Source: Spirosoma oryzae
GTDB lineage: Bacteria; Bacteroidota; Bacteroidia; Cytophagales; Spirosomataceae
DNA: 64,000 bases
NCBI RefSeq assembly: GCF_003002825.1
Contig: NZ_PVTE01000025.1
Location: 1-64,000, forward strand
Reading direction: 5' to 3'
In this document: positions 17,774-26,309 of the stretch, piece by piece
Numbering within the stretch: position 1 is the stretch's first letter
Layout: each line of letters starts with the position of its first letter
Notes under the pieces: generated by a model
Told to the model about the DNA's origin: nothing
Databases searched by the model: none
What the model saw: the letters and a program-made list of their open reading frames with translations, nothing else
Made by a program: the position numbers and the translations under genes

Positions 17774-19728
17774 ACGCGCTCGACTACCTGCTCAAAGCCA
17801 ATATCTACGGGCTGCTCTTCGCCGGCTGCTACTTCCTGCTGCTACGTCGGCATACGTTCTTGCTGCTGAATCGGGCGTATCTGTTGTTGGCCGTCATACT
17901 GACGCTGACCTTGCCCTTGCTCAGCCTGACGCCCGAAGAAACAGCGCAACTGCCAGTGGCCGTACCAGTTGGCGTGTTAACGCTGCCCGTTGCGTCGGCA
18001 TACACGGCAGTAGCGCTGCCCGTTCCTGACAAACCAAGTAGTCCTGACTGGACACAACTAGTGGTCATAGCCTACGGGCTGACCGCGCTTGGCTTACTCA
18101 TGCGTTTAGGCAGGCGTGTTTACCGGATACACCAGTTGATTCGTCGATCGGTACGTCAGTCGTACGGTCGCTATACACTGGTGCTTCCGACTGATGCCAA
18201 CAGCATAACCTTTTCCTTTTTTCGGTACATCGTTCTCAGTCCTGCCGACGCCGGTAATTCGCTGGTGCTTCGGCATGAGCAGGTGCATGCGCGGCAGTGG
18301 CACAGTGCCGACGTGATAGGCCTGGCTATTGTACGGGCGCTGGCCTGGGGCTGTCCGGTATTGTGGCTGTTTAACCGGGCGTTACGACAAGTCCATGAAT
18401 TTCTGGCCGATAGATACGCGATCGAACAGGTTACACAGCCGACTGAATACGCCCGGTTTCTGGTCGATTACGCGTTCGGACTACGCCCCGAACCATTGAC
18501 GAATGGGTTCTTCAATCCAACCTTGCTCAAGCAGCGGATTCAGATGCTGCAACGGCAGGCCACAACGCGTTGGGCACTGGGCAAGTACCTGGTGTTAGTA
18601 CCCCTTTCATTGTTGCTGGTGGCGATGACGTCTGTACCGCACGAACTGAAAGCGCTGGTGCAGCAGGTTACTGATCAACGGATCGTTGTCAAAGGCCGGG
18701 TAACGAGTGCAATCGACGGAAAGGCCCTGCCCGGTGCGGACATCTATGTGAAGGGGAAACAAAGCGGCACGTCGACCAAGGTAAACGGAATGTACGCCAT
18801 TAACGTAGCCGCTGACGAATCGCTGGTGTTCAGCTACGAGGGCTTCCAGACCGATATAGTGGCACTCGGTAGTTTGGCCAAGACCATAAAAAATGGTGTA
18901 CTGGTGTTAAGCCCCCGTTTACGGCCGACGCCTGAAGACGAACTGCCCGCGATGGGTGCTACAGCCGATTATAAAGCCGTAAAGCCCAATCCAGCCATGC
19001 CGCTTTCTACTGTGCCACGTAGTATTGTGAAGAATGGCGAGACATACACGGCAACTTCGGAGCAGGCTACCTTTCCAACGGGCATTCCAGGGTTGATGAA
19101 CTACGTAGCGCACAACCTGCGCTACCCAGCGAAGGCCAAAGCGGCTGGGGTCGAGGGCGATGTGTATGTTTTATTCACGGTTTCACCATCGGGCAAGGTA
19201 GTCGATGCCAGAGTCAATAAAGCGATCGCTTCACCCGGTGGCGGTTGCCGGGAGGAAGCCGTACGCATCGTCAGAGAGATGCCCGACTGGAGACCGGCCA
19301 AACAACAGGGACGCCCCGTAGCAGCCCGCTACCAACTGCCGATTCGGTTCGCGCTCGACCATACAGCGAAGATGCCGAAAACTCCGCAGGCTGTGCCGAC
19401 TGACTCAGTACCCAGGAGCGGTAAGTTGTGGGCACCCAGCGGTGATTATCCCAGCTATTCAGCCAGTAAAGAGCGGCACAGCCTGCCACTGCCGGACTCG
19501 CTGCGGCTATTTCCCCATTCGAAAGCAACTGCACATTTCAGTAACCTTTCACAACCCGAGCCGCTGTATGTGATTGACGGTGTCATTCTAGAGAAGGGAA
19601 ACATACGTGATGTATTCAAGCCTGAATTGATTGACAACGTCAGCGTATTGAAAGGCGATGCAGCAACGGCTACGTATGGTGAAAAAGGAAAGAATGGAGT
19701 GATTGAAATAACGACGAAAAAGCCATGA
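17770..19728 (+). CDS. BlaR1-like M56 peptidase fused to carboxypeptidase-regulatory, TonB C-terminal and plug-like segments
   Basis: 652 aa. Hydrophobic helices near 8-24 and 33-52 and a third near 95-112 lead to the M56 zinc motif HEQVH (169-173) with the distal VHEFLAD Glu210. A membrane helix follows near 277-291. Then come a CarboxypepD_reg-like beta domain (VVKGRVTSAIDGKALPGADI, about 303-365), a TonB C-terminal-like domain (YPAKAKAAGVEGDVYVLFTV ... about 440-525) and a tail resembling a TonB-receptor plug strand (LYVIDGVILEKGNIRDVF ... GVIEITTKK). It is predicted to sense an envelope signal and cleave the repressor encoded upstream. The fusion of SusC/TonB-type pieces to a protease sensor recurs in Bacteroidota. 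Confidence 0.85.
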   Translation: MNALDYLLKANIYGLLFAGCYFLLLRRHTFLLLNRAYLLLAVILTLTLPLLSLTPEETAQLPVAVPVGVLTLPVASAYTAVALPVPDKPSSPDWTQLVVIAYGLTALGLLMRLGRRVYRIHQLIRRSVRQSYGRYTLVLPTDANSITFSFFRYIVLSPADAGNSLVLRHEQVHARQWHSADVIGLAIVRALAWGCPVLWLFNRALRQVHEFLADRYAIEQVTQPTEYARFLVDYAFGLRPEPLTNGFFNPTLLKQRIQMLQRQATTRWALGKYLVLVPLSLLLVAMTSVPHELKALVQQVTDQRIVVKGRVTSAIDGKALPGADIYVKGKQSGTSTKVNGMYAINVAADESLVFSYEGFQTDIVALGSLAKTIKNGVLVLSPRLRPTPEDELPAMGATADYKAVKPNPAMPLSTVPRSIVKNGETYTATSEQATFPTGIPGLMNYVAHNLRYPAKAKAAGVEGDVYVLFTVSPSGKVVDARVNKAIASPGGGCREEAVRIVREMPDWRPAKQQGRPVAARYQLPIRFALDHTAKMPKTPQAVPTDSVPRSGKLWAPSGDYPSYSASKERHSLPLPDSLRLFPHSKATAHFSNLSQPEPLYVIDGVILEKGNIRDVFKPELIDNVSVLKGDAATATYGEKGKNGVIEITTKKP

Positions 19729-21113
19729 CCATACTCGACTATCTATTTCGCTCGACATTGTATCTGCTACTGTTCGCGGGCTGCTACCAGTTATTGCTAC
19801 GCCGAACTACCTACTTTGGATTGAATCGGGCGTATCTGTTGCTGACCCTGCTGGCGTCGGGCCTGTTGCCATTCGCCACTGTTCCTGAGTCGGCGGGGGA
19901 GACGTTATCGACGGGCGTTATTACGCTACCGGCAATCACCGTTGGTCGCGAGCCGCAGTTAGCCGATACCAACTGGTCTGTGCTTACGGTGCTGTGGGCT
20001 ATCTATGGCGCAGGGGTACTCCTGATGCTGCTGCGACTAGCCTGGCGACTGGGATCGGTGCATCAACTGATCCGGCAGGGGGCAGCACAGCCACAAAATG
20101 GGTATACACTAATCCGGTTAGCCCATAATCAGATCGCGTCGTTCTCCTTCGGGCAGTATCTCGTCCTGAACCGCACCGACGCGCACAACCCACCCGACGC
20201 TTTACTCCGGCACGAGGAAGCGCATATTCGGCAGCGTCACACCATCGATGTACTGATTGTAGAATTTGCGCAGGCGCTGTTCTGGTTCAATCCGACGCTT
20301 TGGTATTATAAGCAAGCCGTGCAGGAAGTCCATGAATTTCTGGCTGACCGGGTTGCCGCCATACAGCTCCGTACGGGTTATGCGCATCAGCTTGTGTCTT
20401 ACGCACTCGATACGCCGGTTGCTGCACTCACCACTCCTTTTTATCTATTCTCAACCCTCAAACAACGCATAACCATGTTACAAAAACCCGCTTCCCCCCG
20501 TCGGTTCCTACTCGGCTACGCACTGGTATTACCTTTGGCCGCTACCCTTGTGATGTGTACGCAATCGGAACGCGATCAGCCACTGACGCAGGACGAATCA
20601 ACGAACAATGTATCCGTTCGCAAACCAGCGCGTATTGACGGTGAAGTGTACACTGTCGTTGAGCATCAGCCCGAATTCCCAGGTGGTATGAAAGCATTAA
20701 GTAAATACCTCTCGGAAAACTTAAAGTATCCATCTACCGCTGTGAAAGCCAATGCAGCAGGTAAAGTGTTCGTCAGCTTCATCGTAACCAAAACAGGAGA
20801 AATTGCGGATGTTCAACTCGTGAAGGGTATTGGCTTTGGAGCCGATGAAGAAGCCGTTCGAGTTGTTAACAAAATGCCCCGTTGGAAACCTGGGCGGCAG
20901 GGGGAAGAGTCATTAAATGTGCAGTATGTTTTACCAATCGATTTTGAGCTTGACTCGGTCAGCGAGCCGGATGGCTACCTCAAGGATATCAAAACCATCG
21001 TGCTGAATGGTAAAGAAGTAACCAAGGATGAGTTTAAGAACGTATCGACGGATGCCATAAAAAGCGTCGACGTCGATAAGGCGAATAGCACGATCAAGGT
21101 CACAACGAAATAG
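19725..21113 (+). CDS. Second BlaR1-like M56 peptidase with TonB C-terminal domain
   Basis: 462 aa, overlapping the previous stop by four bases. Same N-terminal plan as its upstream paralogue (LDYLFRSTLYLLLFAGCYQ), with HEEAH at 163-167 and VHEFLAD Glu204. A membrane helix lies near 263-280. A TonB-type domain (PGGMKALSKYLSENLKYPST, EEAVRVVNKMPRWKPG) follows, then a short plug-like end (TIVLNGKEVTKDEF, IKSVDVDKANSTIKV). It lacks the carboxypeptidase-regulatory insert. Tandem paralogues under one repressor suggest two sensors, or a sensor pair, for one regulon. Confidence 0.85.
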   Translation: MTILDYLFRSTLYLLLFAGCYQLLLRRTTYFGLNRAYLLLTLLASGLLPFATVPESAGETLSTGVITLPAITVGREPQLADTNWSVLTVLWAIYGAGVLLMLLRLAWRLGSVHQLIRQGAAQPQNGYTLIRLAHNQIASFSFGQYLVLNRTDAHNPPDALLRHEEAHIRQRHTIDVLIVEFAQALFWFNPTLWYYKQAVQEVHEFLADRVAAIQLRTGYAHQLVSYALDTPVAALTTPFYLFSTLKQRITMLQKPASPRRFLLGYALVLPLAATLVMCTQSERDQPLTQDESTNNVSVRKPARIDGEVYTVVEHQPEFPGGMKALSKYLSENLKYPSTAVKANAAGKVFVSFIVTKTGEIADVQLVKGIGFGADEEAVRVVNKMPRWKPGRQGEESLNVQYVLPIDFELDSVSEPDGYLKDIKTIVLNGKEVTKDEFKNVSTDAIKSVDVDKANSTIKVTTK

Positions 21114-21119
21114 TCGGGC

Positions 21120-21617
21120 TTACGGCGTCGGTTGCCCGAAGGTAGTCTCGTGCAGCTGAACTGACCGCCCAAATGGTGTCCGGCGAATACGTAACTGAAG
21201 CAGGTTGTCGAAGTCGGTTCCCTTAATTATTGTCAGCGTTGGTGTAGCTCCTAATCCGCGTGCCAGTTCGAGTATGGTATTGCTGTGCCCAACGACCAGT
21301 ACGGTTCTGTTGCGAATGAGGTTGATCTGGTCAACGCCCGCGCGGACGGGCGCTGCCGGGTAGCTTCCAATGGGAAGGTGCAGGCGTTGGGCAAGTGGCT
21401 CAGCCGTCTGGCGGGTTCGGCGGTACGGCGTAGTCAGGATCAGGTCGACATGGCGGTTCGCCAGCGTGTCGGCAAGGGCAACGGCCCGCATTTTGCCCGT
21501 GACTGACAAGTCTGTCGAATCAGATTCATCAACTTTTTCGGCATGACGTGCTACGTATACAGTTGTTGTTGAACAACTGGCGAACAAAGCGAACAGACCG
21601 ATCATAACTAGTTTCAT
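21120..21617 (-). CDS. Histidine phosphatase-family lipoprotein
   Basis: 165 aa from the ATG that gives a lipoprotein signal (MKLVMIGLFALFASC, lipobox Cys15); an upstream ATG would place 11 extra residues before it. The RH motif VARHAEK (His25), TPYRRTRQTAEPL and VVGHSNT are the phosphoglycerate-mutase/SixA-like histidine phosphatase signature. It is predicted to be anchored in the envelope. It faces the M56 operon with only six bases between the stop codons. Confidence 0.8.
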   Translation of the reverse strand: MKLVMIGLFALFASCSTTTVYVARHAEKVDESDSTDLSVTGKMRAVALADTLANRHVDLILTTPYRRTRQTAEPLAQRLHLPIGSYPAAPVRAGVDQINLIRNRTVLVVGHSNTILELARGLGATPTLTIIKGTDFDNLLQLRIRRTPFGRSVQLHETTFGQPTP

Positions 21618-21714
21618 GTGTCCAATCGTTTGGAGTAGAACTGGTGTCAAAATGAGCTAATTAACTAATAGCGACATCGCTACGCTGAACGATTGGACAA
21701 ATCAACGTGTACGT

Positions 21715-22422
21715 CTAATCGTCGCGGCCAAAGAGTGGCAATAAATTTTCTAGGTAAGGTCGATACGAAGGACCGATCGGAATTTTCGACTTGCCTATCC
21801 AAAACGTATTTCTATCGTACGTGGTTATCTTGTTAATGTTGATAATGTACGACTTATGAACCTGAATAAAAGCATGTTCCGGGAGCAGCTTTTTTATCGA
21901 TGAGAGCCGCTCATTCGTCAACGTATATTGATTGTCTACATACAGTTTGGTGTATATACCGAAAGCCTCTATATAATCTATAGACTCATAATTAAAGCGT
22001 TGTACCTTTCGCCCTGTCTTTAAAAACACAGACGGACTTTCAGAAACAACAGTATGAGGTGCATTGATTTTAATCGTGCGGGAAAGGGCTATTTGCAATC
22101 GCTCATCGGTAAACGGTTTTAACAAATAATCAGACGCTTTACCAATTCGATAGCTCTCTACTGCGTATTCCGGATAAGCACTGGTAATTATGACGGGCGG
22201 TAAACGCATATCTACTTTGAGAAAGGCTAGTCCGGATTGATCCATAAGCCGAATGTCAAGGAACACTAAATCAATAGCTTCTGTCTTTAACATATGCGTA
22301 GCTTCATCCAACGTAGATGCAACACCAACGGATCTGAAAAAGAATAGTCTATTAAGCATGTTAATTAGATGGTCAGCATCGGCTCTGTTGTCGTCAATGA
22401 TTAGAAATTGTCTTGTTCTCAT
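21715..22422 (-). CDS. LytTR-family response regulator
   Basis: 235 aa. A receiver domain (FLIIDDNRAD, phosphoacceptor Asp56 in LVFLDIRL, KPF near residue 103) is followed by a LytTR DNA-binding domain (SIDYIEAFGIYTKLYVDN, LPEHAFIQVHKSYIININKI). The family normally pairs with a LytS/YpdA-type histidine kinase, which is not in the window. It is the last gene with chromosomal character before phage-like content starts. Confidence 0.9.
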   Translation of the reverse strand: MRTRQFLIIDDNRADADHLINMLNRLFFFRSVGVASTLDEATHMLKTEAIDLVFLDIRLMDQSGLAFLKVDMRLPPVIITSAYPEYAVESYRIGKASDYLLKPFTDERLQIALSRTIKINAPHTVVSESPSVFLKTGRKVQRFNYESIDYIEAFGIYTKLYVDNQYTLTNERLSSIKKLLPEHAFIQVHKSYIININKITTYDRNTFWIGKSKIPIGPSYRPYLENLLPLFGRDD

Positions 22423-22487
22423 AGGGAGTACGGGTGGATATGACTAATAATTGTGTTAACAATAACACACCTTTATTTGTGATACGT

Positions 22488-23153
22488 TTAGGGGGCATTA
22501 TTGCCAGTAGGGGCAGATGTAGTGGCATTATCGGACAGGGCGTCGAGGTCGCCATCCAGCACCGACACCACCTTCTCCAGCCCGGTAAAAATACCCGATA
22601 ACAGGTGCCGAAACTTCGCCGTGATGATTTCCTGATCTCCCGAGAAAAACTTTCTCGCCATCCGTCGTTCGTTGTCGGGCCTGCCGACCGTAAGCCGGGC
22701 TGGGTTGAGTACCGCATGGGTGGCGACGGTGTTGCGTAGCAGTTCCTGTAGGTTGGCCGGGTAAGTATCGACGGCTGCCGGATTGTACAGAACCAGTAGG
22801 GCTTGCAGGTCGGTGCGCAGGGGGCGCAGTACTTCCTTGGCGACCCGGTCTATCTCTTCGCCGTACAGGGTGCGGTGGGTGGTTGTTTCCTGGTTGCGAA
22901 GATGGGTAAGTACGTCCGAGATACGGGTCTTGTACCAGCCCATCTGTTGACAGATGATCTCGGCTTTCAGATACCCGGCTCCGCACAGGGCCAGTAGCTG
23001 CGACAGCACCAGCACGCGGTTGGGTGTGGTGTTGTTTTTGTGTAGCGCCAGCTCGTCTGGGATAATACCCTTTTCGCGCCACTGTTCGATGTCTTCTTCT
23101 GATTTACCCCACTCACGAGCGGTAATATGGGCGGCTAGTGCGGTGTACTGCAT
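22488..23153 (-). CDS. Putative phage regulator with WRxxGxIP motif
   Basis: 221 aa. The N-terminal helical pair ends in DIEQWREKGIIPDEL with Trp25. The same motif at the same residue number appears in the gene at 24954-25610 (YNWRRSGVIPDYY), and both proteins are about 220 residues. HTH proteins with a WxxxGxIP turn are common phage repressors or Cro-like proteins, so a regulator is the best guess. The rest is helical, without a recognised domain. It is the last gene of the leftward block, one base after the stop of the preceding 52-aa gene (TAATG). Confidence 0.6.
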   Translation of the reverse strand: MQYTALAAHITAREWGKSEEDIEQWREKGIIPDELALHKNNTTPNRVLVLSQLLALCGAGYLKAEIICQQMGWYKTRISDVLTHLRNQETTTHRTLYGEEIDRVAKEVLRPLRTDLQALLVLYNPAAVDTYPANLQELLRNTVATHAVLNPARLTVGRPDNERRMARKFFSGDQEIITAKFRHLLSGIFTGLEKVVSVLDGDLDALSDNATTSAPTGNNAP

Positions 23154-23311
23154 TATAGATCGGTGTCGTTGTCTTGTTTGATGAATACCTCGTCAATGAA
23201 TTTAGCAAACCCAGATAGTATTGCTAGTGCGAGTGTTCCGAATAAAAGCACCATTAGTATATCGCCCATAGTATCACTGAGCAGAGCGTTTTTTACAAAG
23301 TCACGCAACAT
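23153..23311 (-). CDS. Small membrane protein, 52 aa
   Basis: Reads MLRDFVKNALLS..., with one membrane helix (ILMVLLFGTLALAILSGF) and an acidic tail (KQDNDTDL). Its TAA overlaps the next ATG by one base, so coupling is likely. No homologue recognised; a small phage membrane protein. Confidence 0.6.
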   Translation of the reverse strand: MLRDFVKNALLSDTMGDILMVLLFGTLALAILSGFAKFIDEVFIKQDNDTDL

Positions 23312-23323
23312 AGGCGTATAGGG

Positions 23324-23551
23324 TTATCCGTTGGTTCTGGCAGGCTTGGCGTGCTCCGGTTTGAGTACGACTACGTCGCGCACTGCCCCACCTGCGTTGA
23401 TCTTGGCAACCATTGCATCGAGTAAGGGTACGGCCCACGACGGTATGTATTTGTCGGTGGTTTCGATAAAGACTTTGGGGAAATCGTACAGCCCACGACC
23501 CAGGCCGAACTGCACGGCACATCGCTTCATGGCGTCAATTATCTTACGCAT
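23324..23551 (-). CDS. Phage hypothetical protein, 75 aa
   Basis: The ATG at 23551 overlaps the stop of the homing-endonuclease gene by eight bases and gives MRKIIDAMKRCAVQFGLGRG. Longer in-frame starts would run inside the endonuclease gene. FPKVFIETTDKYIPSWAVPL suggests a compact fold. Function not recognised. Confidence 0.55.
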   Translation of the reverse strand: MRKIIDAMKRCAVQFGLGRGLYDFPKVFIETTDKYIPSWAVPLLDAMVAKINAGGAVRDVVVLKPEHAKPARTNG

Positions 23552-24224
23552 ATTTGAAATAGTAACCTTTGAGTGAACTGATTTGTCCTCTACATACGGC
23601 TGATACAGACCCATGAAGAAAGCCAAGCGCCTGTGCTGCGACTTGGATTGAACTGAATTGAGTTGATTCATTTGTCGCTATGTTGGTGGCAATGATCGGC
23701 TTAGTATTACCGGCTGGCTTATTGGTCTTGTGTCCTAGCCTGCCGCTAGGCTTACCTTTCTTGGCTGCTGATAGCTTGGCGCGTACCTCTGGGTTTGCCA
23801 TGCCTCTCTTAGTGGATTCAGATACGACTCGACGATATTCATCTGTCATCTTTTTGCCTTTATTCCAAGGTTCGTGCAGCGACTTCATACCCTTGTTTGT
23901 TCCGGCTAGAATGCGACGATTAAGTCCGCCTTTGGATACGTGTGTTTCTAATTGTTCGATAAACAAAGTCTCTTTGTCGGTCAACTCATTAGCGGTGCAA
24001 TGGCAAAGAATGGAGAATGTCAGATCATCGCTTCCATACTGTTTGCTGTGAACGTTGAGTAGAGTTGACGTATGGACTCCGGTAACGAGAGAATGCTTGT
24101 GTTGAATCTTTCTTCGATTCAGATTCTTCGTTGCGCCTACGTACATAGCGCGATTCATAGCCTTTGAGTATAGGCAATAGATACCCGGCGAACTGAAACA
24201 GTTCGGATTTTTGTGTGCTGCCAT
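23544..24224 (-). CDS. GIY-YIG homing endonuclease with NUMOD-type DNA-binding repeats
   Basis: 226 aa from the ATG just downstream of a terminator. GIYCLYSKAMNRAMYVGATK is the GIY-YIG catalytic core (GIY ... YVG) with NRRKIQHKHSL following. The middle has NUMOD3-like segments (NKGKKMTDEYRRVVSES, GMANPEVRAKLSAAKKGKPS). The end is an IENR1/NUMOD1-like HTH (STQFSSIQVAAQALGFLHGS ... GYYFKYA). Such genes are selfish free-standing elements of phages. It lies after a terminator and overlaps the next gene's start, which suggests insertion between existing genes. Confidence 0.85.
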   Translation of the reverse strand: MAAHKNPNCFSSPGIYCLYSKAMNRAMYVGATKNLNRRKIQHKHSLVTGVHTSTLLNVHSKQYGSDDLTFSILCHCTANELTDKETLFIEQLETHVSKGGLNRRILAGTNKGMKSLHEPWNKGKKMTDEYRRVVSESTKRGMANPEVRAKLSAAKKGKPSGRLGHKTNKPAGNTKPIIATNIATNESTQFSSIQVAAQALGFLHGSVSAVCRGQISSLKGYYFKYA

Positions 24225-24230
24225 GATTTT

Positions 24231-24266
24231 TGGGAATAAAAAAAGCCCGGCCAATTTGGCCGGGCT
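24231..24266 (-). terminator. Intrinsic terminator on the minus strand
   Basis: AGCCCGGCC pairs with GGCCGGGCT (9 bp, 5-nt loop) and on the minus strand is followed by a run of seven T. It ends transcription after the 91-aa gene and lies directly before the homing-endonuclease gene. Confidence 0.85.
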
Positions 24267-24289
24267 ACGTAATAGTGTATGTTGTTTAC

Positions 24290-24565
24290 TTACGCGGGTA
24301 CAGACGTGCTGGCCGGTAGCAGCAGTATGTTCGTGTCGTATATGTGTGGTCCGCCTATATAACTCTTTGATCCGAACAGGTTCATAAATTTCCACGTCTG
24401 CATTTTGGTGTAGCCATTCTCGTCAGCTTCGGCAGCAAATGAATCAGGGTCACGAAAAAAAGATAGATCACTGTATCTGTTGTGATCTTCTGCTAATAGT
24501 TTATACCCTTCACGGGTCAGCTTGACAAGCAGGTAATCGTTGAGATTGAATGGTATTGGTTCCAT
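24290..24565 (-). CDS. Phage hypothetical protein, 91 aa
   Basis: MEPIPFNLNDYLLVKLTREG is chosen as the start because the upstream in-frame extension looks like leader sequence. The text NDYLLVKLTREGYKLLAEDH ... MQTWKFMNLFGSKSYIGGPH looks like a small globular phage protein. Function unknown. Confidence 0.55.
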   Translation of the reverse strand: MEPIPFNLNDYLLVKLTREGYKLLAEDHNRYSDLSFFRDPDSFAAEADENGYTKMQTWKFMNLFGSKSYIGGPHIYDTNILLLPASTSVPA

Positions 24566-24679
24566 TGGAATGGTTTGTTTACATACTAATGATCGTGCAA
24601 TGTTAAGCAGCAAGGGTTTGAGGCAGGGTTAGAAGTTTTGCGTCCGACCTGTGTACTAGACAGTGCCGGGCGTTTTTTA

Positions 24680-24859
24680 TTATGCAAACGTTACTTCGAT
24701 TTCACCGTACCGATCTTCCAGCACTTCTTGTATTTCTGTCTCGTCGGTTAATGGCGTGACGGGGTCAGCATTGTTGGTTAGTCCAGCTTCGTAAAAGTTG
24801 CAGGTGTTGCCATTCATTTCTACGGTTTTTGTTGCGATGTTTACAATTGCGGCTTTCAT
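24680..24859 (-). CDS. Phage hypothetical protein, 59 aa
   Basis: MKAAIVNIATKTVEMNGNTC ... acidic end (EIQEVLEDRYGEIEVTFA). The ATG follows the leader AAAACTTCTAACACG, and AAAACTTCTAAC also occurs about 60 nt upstream of the next gene's start. Function unknown. Confidence 0.5.
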   Translation of the reverse strand: MKAAIVNIATKTVEMNGNTCNFYEAGLTNNADPVTPLTDETEIQEVLEDRYGEIEVTFA

Positions 24860-24925
24860 CGTGTTAGAAGTTTTCGTCGTCTGCTGTGTTGCTGACCGGC
24901 TGGGTTTGTAAGATAAGTTGATGGT

Positions 24926-24942
24926 GTGACAGCTAGTGTCAC
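24926..24942. promoter_or_regulatory. Short perfect dyad GTGACA-N5-TGTCAC
   Basis: GTGACA GCTAG TGTCAC lies 12 bp past the stop codon of the regulator at 24954-25610 and upstream of the 59-aa gene. It could be an operator or a small hairpin. Confidence 0.35.
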
Positions 24943-24953
24943 GTTCCGATTGG

Positions 24954-25610
24954 CTATTGCGTTGCAATGATTGTATCAATATCCAGTAACAGGGATTCGA
25001 GTCGCTGCCGTATCAACAGGAACAGCCACTTGTCATCCTCATCCAGCGGGTGGATGCGTGAACCACTGACGAAGTTACGCCAGCGCCAGGCGGCGGGTCG
25101 GGTGTCTTCGTCTTTCATCTCGTCGATTACCAGCCCCCTGGTGGATAGTACTTCCTGCGAACGCAGCAGATTCCTGATGGCTTCCTGCTTGGCGTCGTAT
25201 GGCATGACCTTATCGAGTGCCTGGTGCATGGCGTCAGATAGCTGGGACAAACGGTTGATAACCGTGCGTAGTTCGATCGGTGAGAAATTAATCATTGGGT
25301 TGTTGGGTCGGTTACGGACCAGCTTGCGTTCTTCCCGCTCGGCCCGGCGAAACACCAGCATCTGATTGATTTTCTTCATCAGCTTTACCTCGGAAGCGAA
25401 CCGATTGGAAACCAGCAGCGTAGACTCCAGCAGTACCAGTATATTTTCCTGTTGCCGTTTCTGCTGGTCGGTAATCTTTTCGGGCAGGCTGTAGCTGGGG
25501 TCGGCGTAGTAGTCCGGTATGACGCCTGATCGTCGCCAGTTATAGGGGGCGGAGCGCGAGAGGCCGAGCCGTCTGACGATTGTTTCGGCTAATTCTTCTG
25601 AGTAAATCAT
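24954..25610 (-). CDS. Putative phage regulator, paralogue of the 22488-23153 protein
   Basis: 218 aa from the ATG giving MIYSEELAETIVRRLGLSRS. This start aligns its YNWRRSGVIPDYY motif (Trp25) residue for residue with the paralogue. Further ATGs at 25631 and 25646 would add 7 or 12 residues. The C-terminal two thirds are helical with many charged residues (AEREERKLVRNR, KWLFLLIRQRLESLLLDIDT). A repressor or Cro-like role is inferred from the motif only. It is a candidate for binding the operators at 32.8-32.9 kb. Confidence 0.6.
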   Translation of the reverse strand: MIYSEELAETIVRRLGLSRSAPYNWRRSGVIPDYYADPSYSLPEKITDQQKRQQENILVLLESTLLVSNRFASEVKLMKKINQMLVFRRAEREERKLVRNRPNNPMINFSPIELRTVINRLSQLSDAMHQALDKVMPYDAKQEAIRNLLRSQEVLSTRGLVIDEMKDEDTRPAAWRWRNFVSGSRIHPLDEDDKWLFLLIRQRLESLLLDIDTIIATQ

Positions 25611-25632
25611 GGCGGTAAAGATACTCGCCATG
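25608..25632. promoter_or_regulatory. Inverted repeat over two candidate start codons of the regulator gene
   Basis: CATGGCG and CGCCATG form a 7-bp perfect dyad with an 11-bp spacer. On the minus strand the arms contain the ATGs at 25631 and 25610. It could be an autoregulatory operator or an mRNA hairpin that hides the start. Confidence 0.4.
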
Positions 25633-25686
25633 ATTTCACTTGTCAATCTGCTAATAAGCTGATAATTAACAACTTAAATACAGAAA

Positions 25687-26286
25687 CTAGGACCATGAAT
25701 TAGCTTGGCCTGCCAGTATTTGCATGTCCGAAGCGATCTCGCCGATCACGTTGTCGAGTAGAATCGCCTGACCCGTCGCCTGTCGGCCCCAATACGTATT
25801 GTTGTAGGCTTCGATGATAACTTCGTCTTTGGCTTTCAGCTTCTCAGCGAACCAGCTATCGACCATCCACCACTCATACACTTCGGGATACTTTGGGTCT
25901 GCCTTTTCCAGATCGTAGATGTCAGACTCTAACTCGTCAATCTCTTTTTGTAGTTGGTCGACGACAAGTTGATCTGGATAGCCATCTTCTGAATCCTGCA
26001 CATCGGAAAGCTCATCTTCTTTGTCAGACAAGAGTAGTCTGAGTCCTATTATCTTATCTTCCTTTTCCGAATAACTACCAGTCCATTCTCCGGTAGATAA
26101 GTCTGCTGTGAACCCCTCCGGGTAACGATCCTCGAACGAGGGTACGTCGACATCGTTGCCCTCGTCTTTCAGGCGGAATAGGGCTTCGATCAGGCTGGTC
26201 TGTGGACCGCCGATGATGTAGCGGTTGACAAGTTTTTCGCAGATGTTTTGGTTTTCTATTGAGTGATAATCAATACGGTTTTCCAT
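25687..26286 (-). CDS. Phage/mobile-element hypothetical protein, 199 aa, acidic
   Basis: The ATG at 26286 (MENRIDYHSIENQNICEKLV) is chosen because the leader TAATCAATTTT lies about 16 nt upstream; further upstream the frame enters the previous gene. An acidic coiled-coil stretch occupies about 80-130 (LSDKEDELSDVQDSEDGY, LQKEIDELESDIYDLEKADP). The C-terminal block VYEWWMVDSWFAEKLKAKDE ... YWGRQATGQAILLDNVI is a conserved signature I associate with hypothetical proteins of Bacteroidota phages and conjugative elements. No function is known to me. Confidence 0.6.
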   Translation of the reverse strand: MENRIDYHSIENQNICEKLVNRYIIGGPQTSLIEALFRLKDEGNDVDVPSFEDRYPEGFTADLSTGEWTGSYSEKEDKIIGLRLLLSDKEDELSDVQDSEDGYPDQLVVDQLQKEIDELESDIYDLEKADPKYPEVYEWWMVDSWFAEKLKAKDEVIIEAYNNTYWGRQATGQAILLDNVIGEIASDMQILAGQANSWS

Positions 26287-26309
26287 AATGGTACGAGCAA
26301 GAAAATTGA

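Noticed and set aside
22423..22490. Attachment site at the host-phage boundary
   Set aside because: No tRNA or visible duplicated core; the other end of the prophage is outside the window, so an att site cannot be supported.
25550..25590. GAAACAATCGTC on the minus strand
   Set aside because: Lies inside the regulator coding sequence, with no pairing stems or CUGANGA nearby.
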